A stretch of 34,901 nucleotides of DNA from Anaerolineae bacterium. GTDB lineage: Bacteria > Chloroflexota > Anaerolineae > Aggregatilineales > Phototrophicaceae. The position numbers and the translations under genes were made by a program. Shown piece after piece: positions 17,415 through 24,740 of the stretch (the first letter of the stretch is position 1; each line of letters begins with the position of its first letter). The notes below the pieces were generated by a model, which was given only the letters and a program-made list of their open reading frames with translations, had not been told where the DNA came from and made no database searches. The stretch covers positions 1 to 34,901 of the forward strand of contig JALOOG010000036.1 in assembly GCA_025454525.1 (NCBI GenBank), given 5' to 3'.

Positions 17415-17915
17415 TCACCCTTCTGGGTTGCTAAATCCCTCAAATTGCTCGCGCAAAAACGCCAGTTGTTGACGAAACCAATCGCCGAAGGTCTCGGTGT
17501 ATTCAAGGGGGGGCGCTTCATCTTCTGGACGCGGTTGGGCGACGGTCTGTTCCCGGTTGGCGGTGTACCCATCAACAACCAGATACTCAATATCATCCCG
17601 ATCGGCCGGGGTAAAGCCCAACGCTTGAGCGCGGGCCTGCAAATTTGGTAAGCTTTTGAGTTCGGCGATCTCAACGCGCAATTCTTCATTGGTGCGCTCT
17701 AATTCATCGCGTTGTTGGATCAATTCACGCATTTCTAGGCCGCGTGAGGCCTCTAACGCCACTTGTGATAAATACAACGCGCCCATGATCAGCGCTACAA
17801 AGATCCCCAACGTGCCGACGGCGATCACTTGACGCTGTGGCCGCCATCCCGATTGACGGAGCGCATGTTGTACCCAGTTGCGCGAACCCTTCTTAGCATT
17901 TTTGGTCTGATTCAT
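17415..17915 (-). CDS. FtsL/DivIC-like septum protein
   Basis: 166 residues. A basic cytoplasmic N-terminus is followed by one membrane helix (about 30-50), then a coiled coil (about 55-92, 'L-I-Q-Q-R-D-E-L-E-R-T-N-E-E-L-R') and a 'A-Q-A-L-G-F-T-P-A-D-R-D-D-I-E-Y-L-V-V' segment. That is the FtsL signature of a hydrophobic-Gly-hydrophobic step before the last strand. The C-terminal tail is acidic and Trp-containing. In the family these bitopic proteins bridge FtsQ/DivIB and FtsI/FtsW in the divisome. Its place between rsmH and ftsI is the classical ftsL position. The start ATG overlaps the rsmH stop by four bases. Confidence 0.85.
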   Translation of the reverse strand: MNQTKNAKKGSRNWVQHALRQSGWRPQRQVIAVGTLGIFVALIMGALYLSQVALEASRGLEMRELIQQRDELERTNEELRVEIAELKSLPNLQARAQALGFTPADRDDIEYLVVDGYTANREQTVAQPRPEDEAPPLEYTETFGDWFRQQLAFLREQFEGFSNPEG

Positions 17916-18880
17916 CGTGTTGGTTTTACCTTGTTTAGCGTCGGTGGCTTGGGAGCAAGTTTTTCGACCACGCGCAACTTAGCACTACGACTCCGGGCAT
18001 TGTGCGCGATCTCGCTTTCCGACGCGATCATCGGTTTTTTGTTGACCCATTGTACTACGGCCGGCTTTTCTCTCAAAACCATGCCCGGCGGGGAGCGGAT
18101 CTCGGTGCTGGCTTCCCGGAAGGTCTGTTTGACGATCCGATCTTCAAGGCTATGAAAGCTGATCACCGCTAAGCGGCCGCCCGGTCGCAACAGATCGATC
18201 GCGATCGGTAAGGTGGATTCGATCACCGTTAATTCTTCATTGACCGCGATCCGTAAGGCCTGAAAGATTCGGGTGGCGGGGTGGATCGGTTTGCCTTTGC
18301 CATAGTGTTTTTTAGCGGCCCGTTCGATCAGATCGGCTAATTGGCGGGTGGTCTGATACGGACGGCCGGCCACGATCGCACGGGCCAAGCGGCGGCTATC
18401 GTTTTCCTCACCGTAGCGAAAGAAGATCTCCACCAATTCGGACTCGTCCCACGTATTGACCACTTGCGCCGCCGTGAGACGATCGCCTTGTGGATCAAAG
18501 CGCATATCCAAGTCCCCATCCCGCATAAACGAGAAACCGCGTTCTGGGGTATCCAATTGCATGGACGACACACCCAGATCCAACAGAATCGCGTCTACGC
18601 CGTCGTTCCAGCCATGTTGATCGGCATAATCGCGCATTTCGGTATAACTCGCGTGGATCAAGTGCGCTTTTTCACCGTAGATCGCTAGTTTTTCGCGGGC
18701 GATCGCGATCGCATGGGGATCGAGATCAAATGCGAGGATCGCCCCTACGCCCCGCTCCAAGAGGGCGGCGGTATGTCCACCCGCGCCCAACGTGCCGTCG
18801 ATCACCCGTTGGGGGGGATGTGCCGGATTCGGGATCAAGGTGGTGAGGACTTCCTCTAATAGAACTGGGATATGCGCCAT
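17912..18880 (-). CDS. rsmH: 16S rRNA (cytosine-1402-N4) methyltransferase
   Basis: 322 residues from ATG 18880 (MAHIPVLLEEVL), the canonical N-terminus. An upstream in-frame start at 18940 would add 20 unrelated residues. The SAM site shows G-T-L-G-A-G-G-H-T and 'F-D-L-D', then 'D-A-I-L-L-D-L-G-V-S-S-M-Q-L-D' and 'R-G-F-S-F', 'D-M-R-F-D', 'A-V-I-S-F-H-S-L-E-D-R-I-V-K', all hallmarks of MraW/RsmH. It methylates N4 of C1402 in 16S rRNA. No good Shine-Dalgarno precedes it. mraZ is absent; a methyltransferase gene lies 107 bases upstream. Confidence 0.96.
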   Translation of the reverse strand: MAHIPVLLEEVLTTLIPNPAHPPQRVIDGTLGAGGHTAALLERGVGAILAFDLDPHAIAIAREKLAIYGEKAHLIHASYTEMRDYADQHGWNDGVDAILLDLGVSSMQLDTPERGFSFMRDGDLDMRFDPQGDRLTAAQVVNTWDESELVEIFFRYGEENDSRRLARAIVAGRPYQTTRQLADLIERAAKKHYGKGKPIHPATRIFQALRIAVNEELTVIESTLPIAIDLLRPGGRLAVISFHSLEDRIVKQTFREASTEIRSPPGMVLREKPAVVQWVNKKPMIASESEIAHNARSRSAKLRVVEKLAPKPPTLNKVKPTR

Positions 18881-18987
18881 ACGGTTTAGTTGGATTATCC
18901 GACGATGATCTAAGTCTAATCGACAATCAGCACGCGGCAAGTGTGGGATTTTCGATTAAACGCAGCAAGAAGCGTTATAAACCACGA

Positions 18988-19779
18988 TCATGTCAACGGG
19001 TCAAAGAGCGTGAGATACCCCCGCCGTACTAAACGCGGACGCAGATCCACCGGATAACGCAACCCTAATCCCCGCGCCCCCGCGATCCACCGTTGCCGCT
19101 CACCCGTTTGACCCATTCCGCGCGCCCGATCTAATGCGATCCGCCATGCGTCGAAAAAAGCAGCCGGACGCGGATCATAAGCGTGATGAATCAAACGCTT
19201 CGGTAAGATCGCCTGAAACTGCACGGGTTCAATCCGTTCACGAAAGTTAGTGCCGAATACCAAGCCCTGATGCGCTAAATCACCCGTAGGCAGTTTGCGA
19301 TAGAGATCAAATGCGACAATCCGTCCGGTGGGAGTGGATGTGCCTTCGATCAACAAGCCGCCGATCGCTAAACCGCGTGCCATTAAGCTTAACGCCGATG
19401 CGACTTCCTGTTCTTCATATTGGCGCAAGACGTTATACGCCCGAATCACCCGCGCCTGCTCACCCCCCAATAGATCCCCCAGATTAAACCCGCCCAACCG
19501 AAAGCGGATCACCTCTCCCTGCTCATACGGTAAGGCGGCCGCCACACGGGCCGGATCGATCTCAATGCCTAACAAGCGGATACGCCCGTTGATCGTTTGC
19601 CAACGCGCCCACATTTCCAAGGCCGTCCACGGATACGCCCCGTAACCGAGATCCACGATCAGCGGCGATCCCTCTCGCAAGACGTGGGCATGGGTGAGCG
19701 TCACGTAATGATCCACTTGTCGCAAGCGATTGGAGGCGGTTTTGCCGCGTGTCACTTGGCCAACGCGGCGTTTTGTCAT
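18988..19779 (-). CDS. Class I SAM-dependent methyltransferase, unknown substrate
   Basis: 263 residues. Motif I is 'I-V-D-L-G-Y-G-A-Y-P-W-T-A-L-E', and the acidic residue after strand 2 is in 'L-L-G-I-E-I-D'. 'V-I-R-A-Y-N-V-L-R-Q-Y' is a likely motif-IV region. The C-terminal third is Arg-rich, with 'H-H-A-Y-D-P-R-P-A-A-F-F-D-A-W' as a distinct motif. The specific target is not recognised. The gene starts three bases after the anti-sigma stop, so it is probably read with the sigma/anti-sigma operon and leads toward rsmH. Confidence 0.75.
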   Translation of the reverse strand: MTKRRVGQVTRGKTASNRLRQVDHYVTLTHAHVLREGSPLIVDLGYGAYPWTALEMWARWQTINGRIRLLGIEIDPARVAAALPYEQGEVIRFRLGGFNLGDLLGGEQARVIRAYNVLRQYEEQEVASALSLMARGLAIGGLLIEGTSTPTGRIVAFDLYRKLPTGDLAHQGLVFGTNFRERIEPVQFQAILPKRLIHHAYDPRPAAFFDAWRIALDRARGMGQTGERQRWIAGARGLGLRYPVDLRPRLVRRGYLTLFDPLT

Positions 19780-19782
19780 GGT

Positions 19783-20691
19783 TTAATCATCGTCGTCATC
19801 ATCATCGTCGTCATGATTTCCACCTCGATTGCCATTGCCATTACTGTTGCCATTTCCGGATCCACCGGGATTCGGTGCCGGAGACTCGCAACGCGCCCGC
19901 CAACCTTGCGCCGGGGCCCATGCGGGCGGCGGATGTGAACAATCCCCCGAATCCCGCCAGATGACCCCATTCGGGCCAGCTTCGATCACATTTTGCGCCG
20001 GATCATCGTTGTTGAGGACGATGGTATCGGCGATCAAGATGCGCCCCTCCGCTAATTCGCCTTCGACGCGCACGAGGTCACCGATGCGTAACACCGCTAG
20101 ATAGGGATCTTCCGCCGCTAAGATCACCGTAAACCCGTAGACCGTCACTCGGTTTAAGTCAATGGCTTCAATTTCCCCTTCAAGGATCACGATCACCGGT
20201 AAGGGTGTCAGCGCGATCGGTTCAATGGCGACAAGCGGCGTGGGGGGAATCAAGGTTAGCGACGGCGCGATCGTGTGTGTGGCGCTAGGGGACGGTGCAA
20301 GGGTATTTGTAGCGCTAGGGGACGGGGCAAGGGTATTTGTGGCGCTAGGGGACGGGGCAATAGTCGTCATGAGTTGCGCGATCTGGACGGTGGGAGTCGG
20401 ATCGGCGGGATCGATCTCCGGCGAAAACATGAACCAGACCACAATCAAGAGAAAAGCGGCCGCGATCGCAACCCCTAGCTGCCAAGGAAAGCGCGGCCGT
20501 AACACGATCGGCGTAGCGCGGACTTGCGCTTCAATCAGCGCACGGGCCGTGGGTGATAAAGTTGGGCGTGGCGCGGATGCTAACCGGAGTGCGGCATTTA
20601 GCAACGGATCATCGCCCGACGGCGGTAACGTGGTTTGATGTGGTGGAAAATGCCGATCGAGATCTTCTGCTAAGGGATTCGGGTCATTCAT
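19783..20691 (-). CDS. Membrane anti-sigma-like protein with DUF5666-like domain and poly-Asp tail
   Basis: 302 residues from ATG 20691 (GGGGAGG site upstream), overlapping the sigma gene by 8 bases. Residues 1-65 are cytoplasmic and rich in Leu/Pro, without a visible zinc-binding anti-sigma motif. One membrane helix lies at about 71-88. The outside part has three near-identical A-P-S-P-S-A-T-N-T-L repeats (112-140), a DUF5666-like beta domain (about 168-235, core L-R-I-G-D-L-V-R-V-E-G-E-L), a W-R-D-S-G-D-C ... P-P-P-A-W-A-P-A-Q-G-W-R module (245-264), a Gly/Asn-rich linker and nine terminal Asp. Anti-sigma function is inferred from topology and coupling to the sigma gene. The C-terminus is paralogous to the protein at 22531-24099. 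Confidence 0.75.
   Translation of the reverse strand: MNDPNPLAEDLDRHFPPHQTTLPPSGDDPLLNAALRLASAPRPTLSPTARALIEAQVRATPIVLRPRFPWQLGVAIAAAFLLIVVWFMFSPEIDPADPTPTVQIAQLMTTIAPSPSATNTLAPSPSATNTLAPSPSATHTIAPSLTLIPPTPLVAIEPIALTPLPVIVILEGEIEAIDLNRVTVYGFTVILAAEDPYLAVLRIGDLVRVEGELAEGRILIADTIVLNNDDPAQNVIEAGPNGVIWRDSGDCSHPPPAWAPAQGWRARCESPAPNPGGSGNGNSNGNGNRGGNHDDDDDDDDD
20281..20360 (-). repeat. 30-bp tandem repeat in the anti-sigma gene
   Basis: Two full 30-bp units (20281-20310, 20311-20340) and 20 bases of a third, nearly identical, encode the A-P-S-P-S-A-T-x-T linker repeats. Unit length is a multiple of three, so copy-number change would keep the frame. Confidence 0.9.
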
Positions 20692-21253
20692 CTGTTTGAC
20701 CTCCCCGTAAATAATGTCGGACTTTGGTCTCGCCAAGGACTTGTGCGAGTTGAAGCAGGGCGCGGTGTTGGATCGATTTCACCGCCGAAACACTCTTATG
20801 GACGATCGTTGCGACCTCTTGATGACTTTTGCGTTCCATGAAGCGTAAAACTAAGATCGTCTGTTGTTCCTCGTTTAATGAAGCGACCGCACGGCGTAAC
20901 ACATCTACCTCTTGCTGATTCAGTAAGCGGCCTTCTGGTGAGGTGTCCTCCTCAAACAGGTTTTCGGTCAATTCGGATTGTGGGCGGCGGTTGGCGCGTC
21001 GCCGAAAATCGATCACCCGTGCGGCGGCGATCCGATACAACCATGCCTCAAACGGGACTCCGGTAAGACGATAGTTTTTCAGGCCTTCGACCATTTTCAC
21101 AAATACCTCGGCGGTGAGGTCTTGCGCGTCCTGTTCAGTTGGGACACGATAATACACATAGCGATAAATGCGATCGACATGCGTCTGATACAAAGTCGCA
21201 ATTGATTCCCGATCCCCCGCTTGCGCTTGTTGAATCAGCCGCTCTAACGACAT
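20684..21253 (-). CDS. ECF-family RNA polymerase sigma factor
   Basis: 189 residues from ATG 21253 (MSLERLIQQAQAGD), with GAGG upstream. An in-frame ATG at 21292 would lie within the predicted promoter. Region 2 runs about 22-90 ('L-Y-Q-T-H-V-D-R-I-Y-R-Y-V-Y-Y-R-V' ... 'E-A-W-L-Y-R-I-A-A-A-R-V-I-D-F-R-R-R'). Region 4 runs about 125-180 ('L-N-E-E-Q-Q-T-I-L-V-L-R-F' ... 'A-V-K-S-I-Q-H-R-A-L'). ECF factors direct RNA polymerase to a small regulon in response to surface signals. The downstream overlapping membrane protein is the probable anti-sigma factor. A GCAAC-N16-CGGT motif upstream suggests autoregulation. Confidence 0.92.
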   Translation of the reverse strand: MSLERLIQQAQAGDRESIATLYQTHVDRIYRYVYYRVPTEQDAQDLTAEVFVKMVEGLKNYRLTGVPFEAWLYRIAAARVIDFRRRANRRPQSELTENLFEEDTSPEGRLLNQQEVDVLRRAVASLNEEQQTILVLRFMERKSHQEVATIVHKSVSAVKSIQHRALLQLAQVLGETKVRHYLRGGQTDE

Positions 21254-21290
21254 ACAACCAACCTCATTCGATGTACTGCTCATCATAAAC

Positions 21291-21315
21291 ACCGCTTAGT
21301 TACGCGCAATGTTGC
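21291..21315 (-). promoter_or_regulatory. Candidate ECF promoter of the sigma operon
   Basis: On the minus strand, GCAACATT begins at 21315. A 16-base gap separates GCAAC (21311-21315) from CGGT (21291-21294), and the sigma ATG lies 37 bases beyond. GCAAC/GGAAC-type -35 boxes are characteristic of ECF factors. The same geometry recurs before the poly-Asp gene. Confidence 0.55.
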
Positions 21316-21338
21316 GACATTAGGTGCAAAATAGCGGT
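21314..21338 (+). promoter_or_regulatory. Candidate ECF promoter of the PASTA gene
   Basis: GCGAC (21314-21318) is followed after 16 bases by CGGT (21335-21338) on the plus strand. Its -35 part overlaps the minus-strand one inside the near-palindrome AATGTTGCGACATT, giving back-to-back promoters. The TTG start is 48 bases downstream. Confidence 0.45.
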
Positions 21339-21362
21339 TGATTCGGTACGCTCTATTTTGCA
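21325..21362. repeat. Perfect 10-bp inverted repeat in the divergent control region
   Basis: TGCAAAATAG (21325-21334) and CTATTTTGCA (21353-21362) are perfect inverted copies 18 bases apart. The dyad covers the predicted -10 region and leader of the PASTA gene, so it may be an operator or a leader hairpin. Confidence 0.7.
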
Positions 21363-21386
21363 TGTTTTCAGTAGAAAGGACATCCC

Positions 21387-22466
21387 TTGAAGTTACGCTT
21401 GTTGTTACTGCTGCTGATCAGTCTAGGGGCTGGATCGGGTTGGGCGCAAAACCAAGACTCGGTGATCCCCGATCTGACGGGATTGAATGTGCCGCAAGCC
21501 ATGGCGACCTTGAATCAAGCCGGATTCGCACTCGGAACAGAACAAAGCGTGTTATGGACGGCCGATCTAGGTGTGCCGGAAAACACGATCACCGCGCAAT
21601 CGATCGCGCCTCAGAGTGCCTCTGCTCCCGGCACCGCTGTGAATGTCACCGTAGCACGCACCCCCAACATCACCCTGATCTATGACGATAACGATTTTAC
21701 ACTGATCAATCGCGCCGGAACGCGGATCGAATTGACGGGACTCGCCTTTAGCACCCTAGACAGCAGCACCGCCGCCACCTTTGATGCGACTCGTTGGGGG
21801 GGGCGTTTGCGCGGGGATTACTGTACGCAAGTATGGTCGGTGGGTCGCAATGAACCGAAACCGATCGACGGGTGTCGGAGCATCAGTTGGTTGACCACCA
21901 ATAACCCCGCCGAACACTTTTGGACGGCCGCTAATGGAGTCCGCACGTTTAATGTTACCCAAGACGGCGTAGAGCGGGCGATCTGTAATGCAGCGCCGCC
22001 CAATTCCCAAGATAGCCCGACCACCTGTGCGTTTTTTGTGGAGGCCGGCGGTCAAGGCGGCTTTGTGCCGTATATTTACCTCGCTTATACCACCGATCAA
22101 CTGGTGATCATCAATCGTTCGACCGATCAATGGATGTATTTGAACGGGACGACGATCTGGAATCAGCATCCGAATCGTGCGGTTTTAGGTGACTCGTTTA
22201 TCCCAGGTCGCCCCCGGTTATACACCGAACGTTTAGAAGTCGCCCGCACGCAACGGATCGCCCCCGGTCAATGTGTCCGGTTTAAATTGTCCGGCATGAC
22301 AGGCGATGAATTACCAGAAGCGTGTTTTGTGGTTGCGACCTTAGAATTACCGGTTGATCAATTGTTTTGGGCTTCAAACTTTGAGATTCAAGGGTTAGAT
22401 ATGGTTCGGCGCTTGTGTCGGGCCGCCACAGCCGACAAATTAACGATCTGCGTGATGCCGCGTTAA
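21387..22466 (+). CDS. Exported PASTA-domain protein
   Basis: 359 residues from a TTG start at 21387, supported by AAAGGA six bases upstream and the signal peptide that follows at once (hydrophobic to G-W-A-Q near residue 21). Residues about 25-92 form one PASTA domain ('V-I-P-D-L-T-G-L-N-V-P-Q-A-M-A-T-L-N-Q-A-G-F' split by the usual turn, ending 'P-G-T-A-V-N-V-T-V-A'). PASTA domains bind muropeptides or beta-lactam-like ligands in other bacteria. The rest is a Trp/Cys-containing beta-rich domain, with strands such as 'F-T-L-I-N-R-A-G-T-R-I-E-L' and 'L-V-I-I-N-R-S-T-D-Q-W' looking like an internal repeat. It is divergent from the sigma operon and shares its promoter motif. Confidence 0.78.
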   Translation: MKLRLLLLLLISLGAGSGWAQNQDSVIPDLTGLNVPQAMATLNQAGFALGTEQSVLWTADLGVPENTITAQSIAPQSASAPGTAVNVTVARTPNITLIYDDNDFTLINRAGTRIELTGLAFSTLDSSTAATFDATRWGGRLRGDYCTQVWSVGRNEPKPIDGCRSISWLTTNNPAEHFWTAANGVRTFNVTQDGVERAICNAAPPNSQDSPTTCAFFVEAGGQGGFVPYIYLAYTTDQLVIINRSTDQWMYLNGTTIWNQHPNRAVLGDSFIPGRPRLYTERLEVARTQRIAPGQCVRFKLSGMTGDELPEACFVVATLELPVDQLFWASNFEIQGLDMVRRLCRAATADKLTICVMPR

Positions 22467-22479
22467 CGAGAAAAAATCA

Positions 22480-22512
22480 ATGACCCGCCCAAAAACGTTG
22501 CGGGCGGGTCAT
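22480..22512 (-). terminator. Terminator of the poly-Asp gene, possibly bidirectional
   Basis: ATGACCCGCCC (22480-22490) pairs perfectly with GGGCGGGTCAT (22502-22512) around 11 bases. On the minus strand it is followed by TGATTTTTTC. It sits between two convergent genes and may also stop the PASTA transcript. Confidence 0.85.
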
Positions 22513-22530
22513 CTCACGCTTGCCTAAGAT

Positions 22531-24099
22531 CTAATCGTCATCGTCGTCATCGTCATCATTACCGCCGCCGCGTCCACGTCCGCCGCGTTCAATGATGATA
22601 ATCACATTGTTTTCGCATTTGCTTCGCCAACCGTGCGCCGGGGCCCAGGGTGGCGGCGGGTTGCCACATTCGCCATCATCGCGCCACACCACATCATCAT
22701 CCCCGATGTAAATATCGATGTCGATGATGATCACCACGATCGCGATCACGATCACCACATCCCCTTCACCGACCAGATCGCCTTCCACGCGGATGATGTC
22801 CCCGATGCGGATCACGGTCAACAACGGGTCATCAGGGTTAAGCTGAATCTCGATGTCATAGATGATGATGATGTTGACATTGATCTCGGTGACCGGGCCT
22901 TCAATGATGATGATCGTGCCGCCTTCATCGTCCTCATCCGACACATAATGCGCTTCATCCGACGCGGTGAAGGTTTCGCCGCCCGCTTGTGCGGTCACCG
23001 TGGCGGTATTGACTTGTGGATCATCGCTTTCGAGGTCAAACGGCCCGATGATACACTCAAAGCTATCCCCGGAGGCTAATTCGGCGGGGATCGTGCATCC
23101 GTCTAAGGCGTATTGGCTATCCGCGAGGGTGAGATTGGTAAACGGCACAGTCCCATCATTGGTTACCACGATCCGGAACGAGACCTGTTCATCATTGGGG
23201 ACGACCAAGCCCGGCGCGGAGTCAGCGGTATACCAGACCCCGCCCACCGAGACCAATTTTTCGATATTGATCAAGGGCAATGAACCGCCGTAGTAATGGG
23301 CGACATCGCTATCGGTGACGGTTTCGCTATCATCTCCGTCGTCATCGTCATCGGTGCTACCGACGGCAGTCGCTGTGACCGTGGCGGTATTGACGTGTTG
23401 ACCTTCAATGACGGCCACATCCGCGACGATACATTGGAAGCTTTCCTCAACTTCTAGCGTAGCGGGGATCTCGCATCCCAGCGTAAACATGCTATCGGTC
23501 AAGCTGATGTTGGTGAGCGGAAAATCGCCGATATTGGTCACTTGCAACAAAAACGAGACCGTCGCACCCAACTCCGCCACGCTACCGGGGGCGATTTGCG
23601 CGTCTAGCCAAGTCGCACCGCCGTCTACAGAAACGGATTTGGTTAATTCGATCGCCGCTTCTGTACATGCGGGGCCAGGCAAGCTGATCGCCTCAAAGCC
23701 GGGGCCGCCTTTGACCGCAACCTGTACATTGCCTTCATCGACTTGTCCACTAAACGACACGGAATAAGTACGGGTTTGATCCATGCGGAGCGGCAGATCC
23801 CATTTGATCCCGGTGATGCCTGTGTTCGGATCAGTGCCGATCGAAACGGCGCTAGACGGGTTAAAGCTGACCACCTCTAAGGCGGGATCACAAGATGGGA
23901 TTTCGATGTTAAAATGGCTTAAATCCGGTGGGACGTTTGTCCCGGCCACGGTGTAGGAAAAGGTGGTGAGATCGGACGCGGCGTTATAGCTCCGACCGCC
24001 ATAACTGACGTTAAAGCCGTTGACGGTGGGTGTCGTTTGCGCGAACACCGCCGGCGCGATCACCAACAAAAAACACAATGTCCATAACCATTTACGCAT
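22531..24099 (-). CDS. Secreted repeat protein with DUF11/CARDB-like domains and poly-Asp tail
   Basis: 522 residues with a signal peptide (cleavage near V-F-A-Q). Residues about 25-145 are one beta domain. Two DUF11-like repeats follow (about 148-268 and 280-385), each with 'V-T-N-x-G-x-x-P-x-T-N-x-x-L-x-D-S' and 'V-N-T-A-T-V-T-A'. An acidic insert (S-T-D-D-D-D-D-G-D-D) lies in the first. The C-terminal part (about 395-522) parallels the anti-sigma protein: R-I-G-D-I-I-R-V-E-G-D-L, then W-R-D-D-G-E-C and P-P-P-P-W-A-P-A-H-G-W-R, a Gly/Arg linker and eight Asp. An unusual run of Ile/Val/Asp alternation precedes the module. It is probably a surface or matrix protein and a target of the neighbouring sigma factor. 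Confidence 0.78.
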   Translation of the reverse strand: MRKWLWTLCFLLVIAPAVFAQTTPTVNGFNVSYGGRSYNAASDLTTFSYTVAGTNVPPDLSHFNIEIPSCDPALEVVSFNPSSAVSIGTDPNTGITGIKWDLPLRMDQTRTYSVSFSGQVDEGNVQVAVKGGPGFEAISLPGPACTEAAIELTKSVSVDGGATWLDAQIAPGSVAELGATVSFLLQVTNIGDFPLTNISLTDSMFTLGCEIPATLEVEESFQCIVADVAVIEGQHVNTATVTATAVGSTDDDDDGDDSETVTDSDVAHYYGGSLPLINIEKLVSVGGVWYTADSAPGLVVPNDEQVSFRIVVTNDGTVPFTNLTLADSQYALDGCTIPAELASGDSFECIIGPFDLESDDPQVNTATVTAQAGGETFTASDEAHYVSDEDDEGGTIIIIEGPVTEINVNIIIIYDIEIQLNPDDPLLTVIRIGDIIRVEGDLVGEGDVVIVIAIVVIIIDIDIYIGDDDVVWRDDGECGNPPPPWAPAHGWRSKCENNVIIIIERGGRGRGGGNDDDDDDDD

Positions 24100-24135
24100 A
24101 ATCGACCTTTCTCAAATGACATTGACATCTGTGAT

Positions 24136-24160
24136 ACCGCCTGAAGTGGGGTAACGTTGC
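24136..24160 (-). promoter_or_regulatory. Candidate ECF promoter of the poly-Asp gene
   Basis: Minus strand GCAACGTT with GCAAC at 24156-24160, a 16-base gap, and CGGT at 24136-24139. The start codon lies 36 bases downstream of the CGGT box, almost the same distance as at the sigma gene. Confidence 0.55.
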
Positions 24161-24197
24161 AAATTGAGACAAAGGTACTATTCGATTAGGGGAACTG

Positions 24198-24740
24198 ATG
24201 CGTTTATTTATCGCAATTGACCTACTGAACACGGTGAAAGACCAAGTGTTAAACGTCTGTGCAGATTTAAGCGGGGTGCGGTGGGTGCAACCGGCCCAAC
24301 TGCATCTGACCTTACGCTTTATCGGCGAAACTGATCAAGCCGTGGCGATCATCAACGCGCTTCGATCGATCCGATTTGACCCGTTCCCCTTGCAATTACA
24401 GGGCCTCGGTCAATTTCCAGCGAAAGGCGCACCGCGTGTGTTATGGATCGGATGTCAAGCGTCCGAACCATTGACCCACTTGGCCGCCTCAATCGAAACG
24501 ACGCTTACGGAGATCGGATTGCCAAAAGCCGATCAACCCTTCAAACCGCATTTGACGTTAGCTCGCCCCAAATACAGCTTAGATCGAGGCGAACTGCGGC
24601 GTTGGTTGGGCCAGCAGTTCGCGATCGATGCGTTTACGGTAACGGAATTTGTCCTATTTTCTAGCCAACTCGATCCTAAAGGCGCGATCTATCGGCGAGA
24701 AGCGGTCTTTTTAGCGGAGCGGTTGGGGGATCGGCCCTAA
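24198..24740 (+). CDS. thpR: RNA 2',3'-cyclic phosphodiesterase (LigT/ThpR)
   Basis: 180 residues, close to the normal family length. The two catalytic H-x-T-x motifs of the 2H phosphoesterase superfamily are H36-L-T-L (in 'L-H-L-T-L-R-F-I-G-E') and H117-L-T-L (in 'P-F-K-P-H-L-T-L-A-R'), preceded by the start 'M-R-L-F-I-A-I-D-L'. The family opens 2',3'-cyclic phosphate ends of RNA. It is monocistronic. The last 30 bases overlap the 3' end of the convergent esterase gene. No RNA ligase or tRNA-repair partner is adjacent. Confidence 0.93.
   Translation: MRLFIAIDLLNTVKDQVLNVCADLSGVRWVQPAQLHLTLRFIGETDQAVAIINALRSIRFDPFPLQLQGLGQFPAKGAPRVLWIGCQASEPLTHLAASIETTLTEIGLPKADQPFKPHLTLARPKYSLDRGELRRWLGQQFAIDAFTVTEFVLFSSQLDPKGAIYRREAVFLAERLGDRP

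Noticed and set aside
18881-18987. MraZ-binding boxes before rsmH
   Set aside because: Only a single TGGGA-like sequence is present, not the spaced direct repeats; mraZ is also absent.
21254-21292. Upstream start of the sigma factor
   Set aside because: It would place the start codon inside the GCAAC-N16-CGGT promoter motif; ATG 21253 has GAGG and the typical N-terminus.
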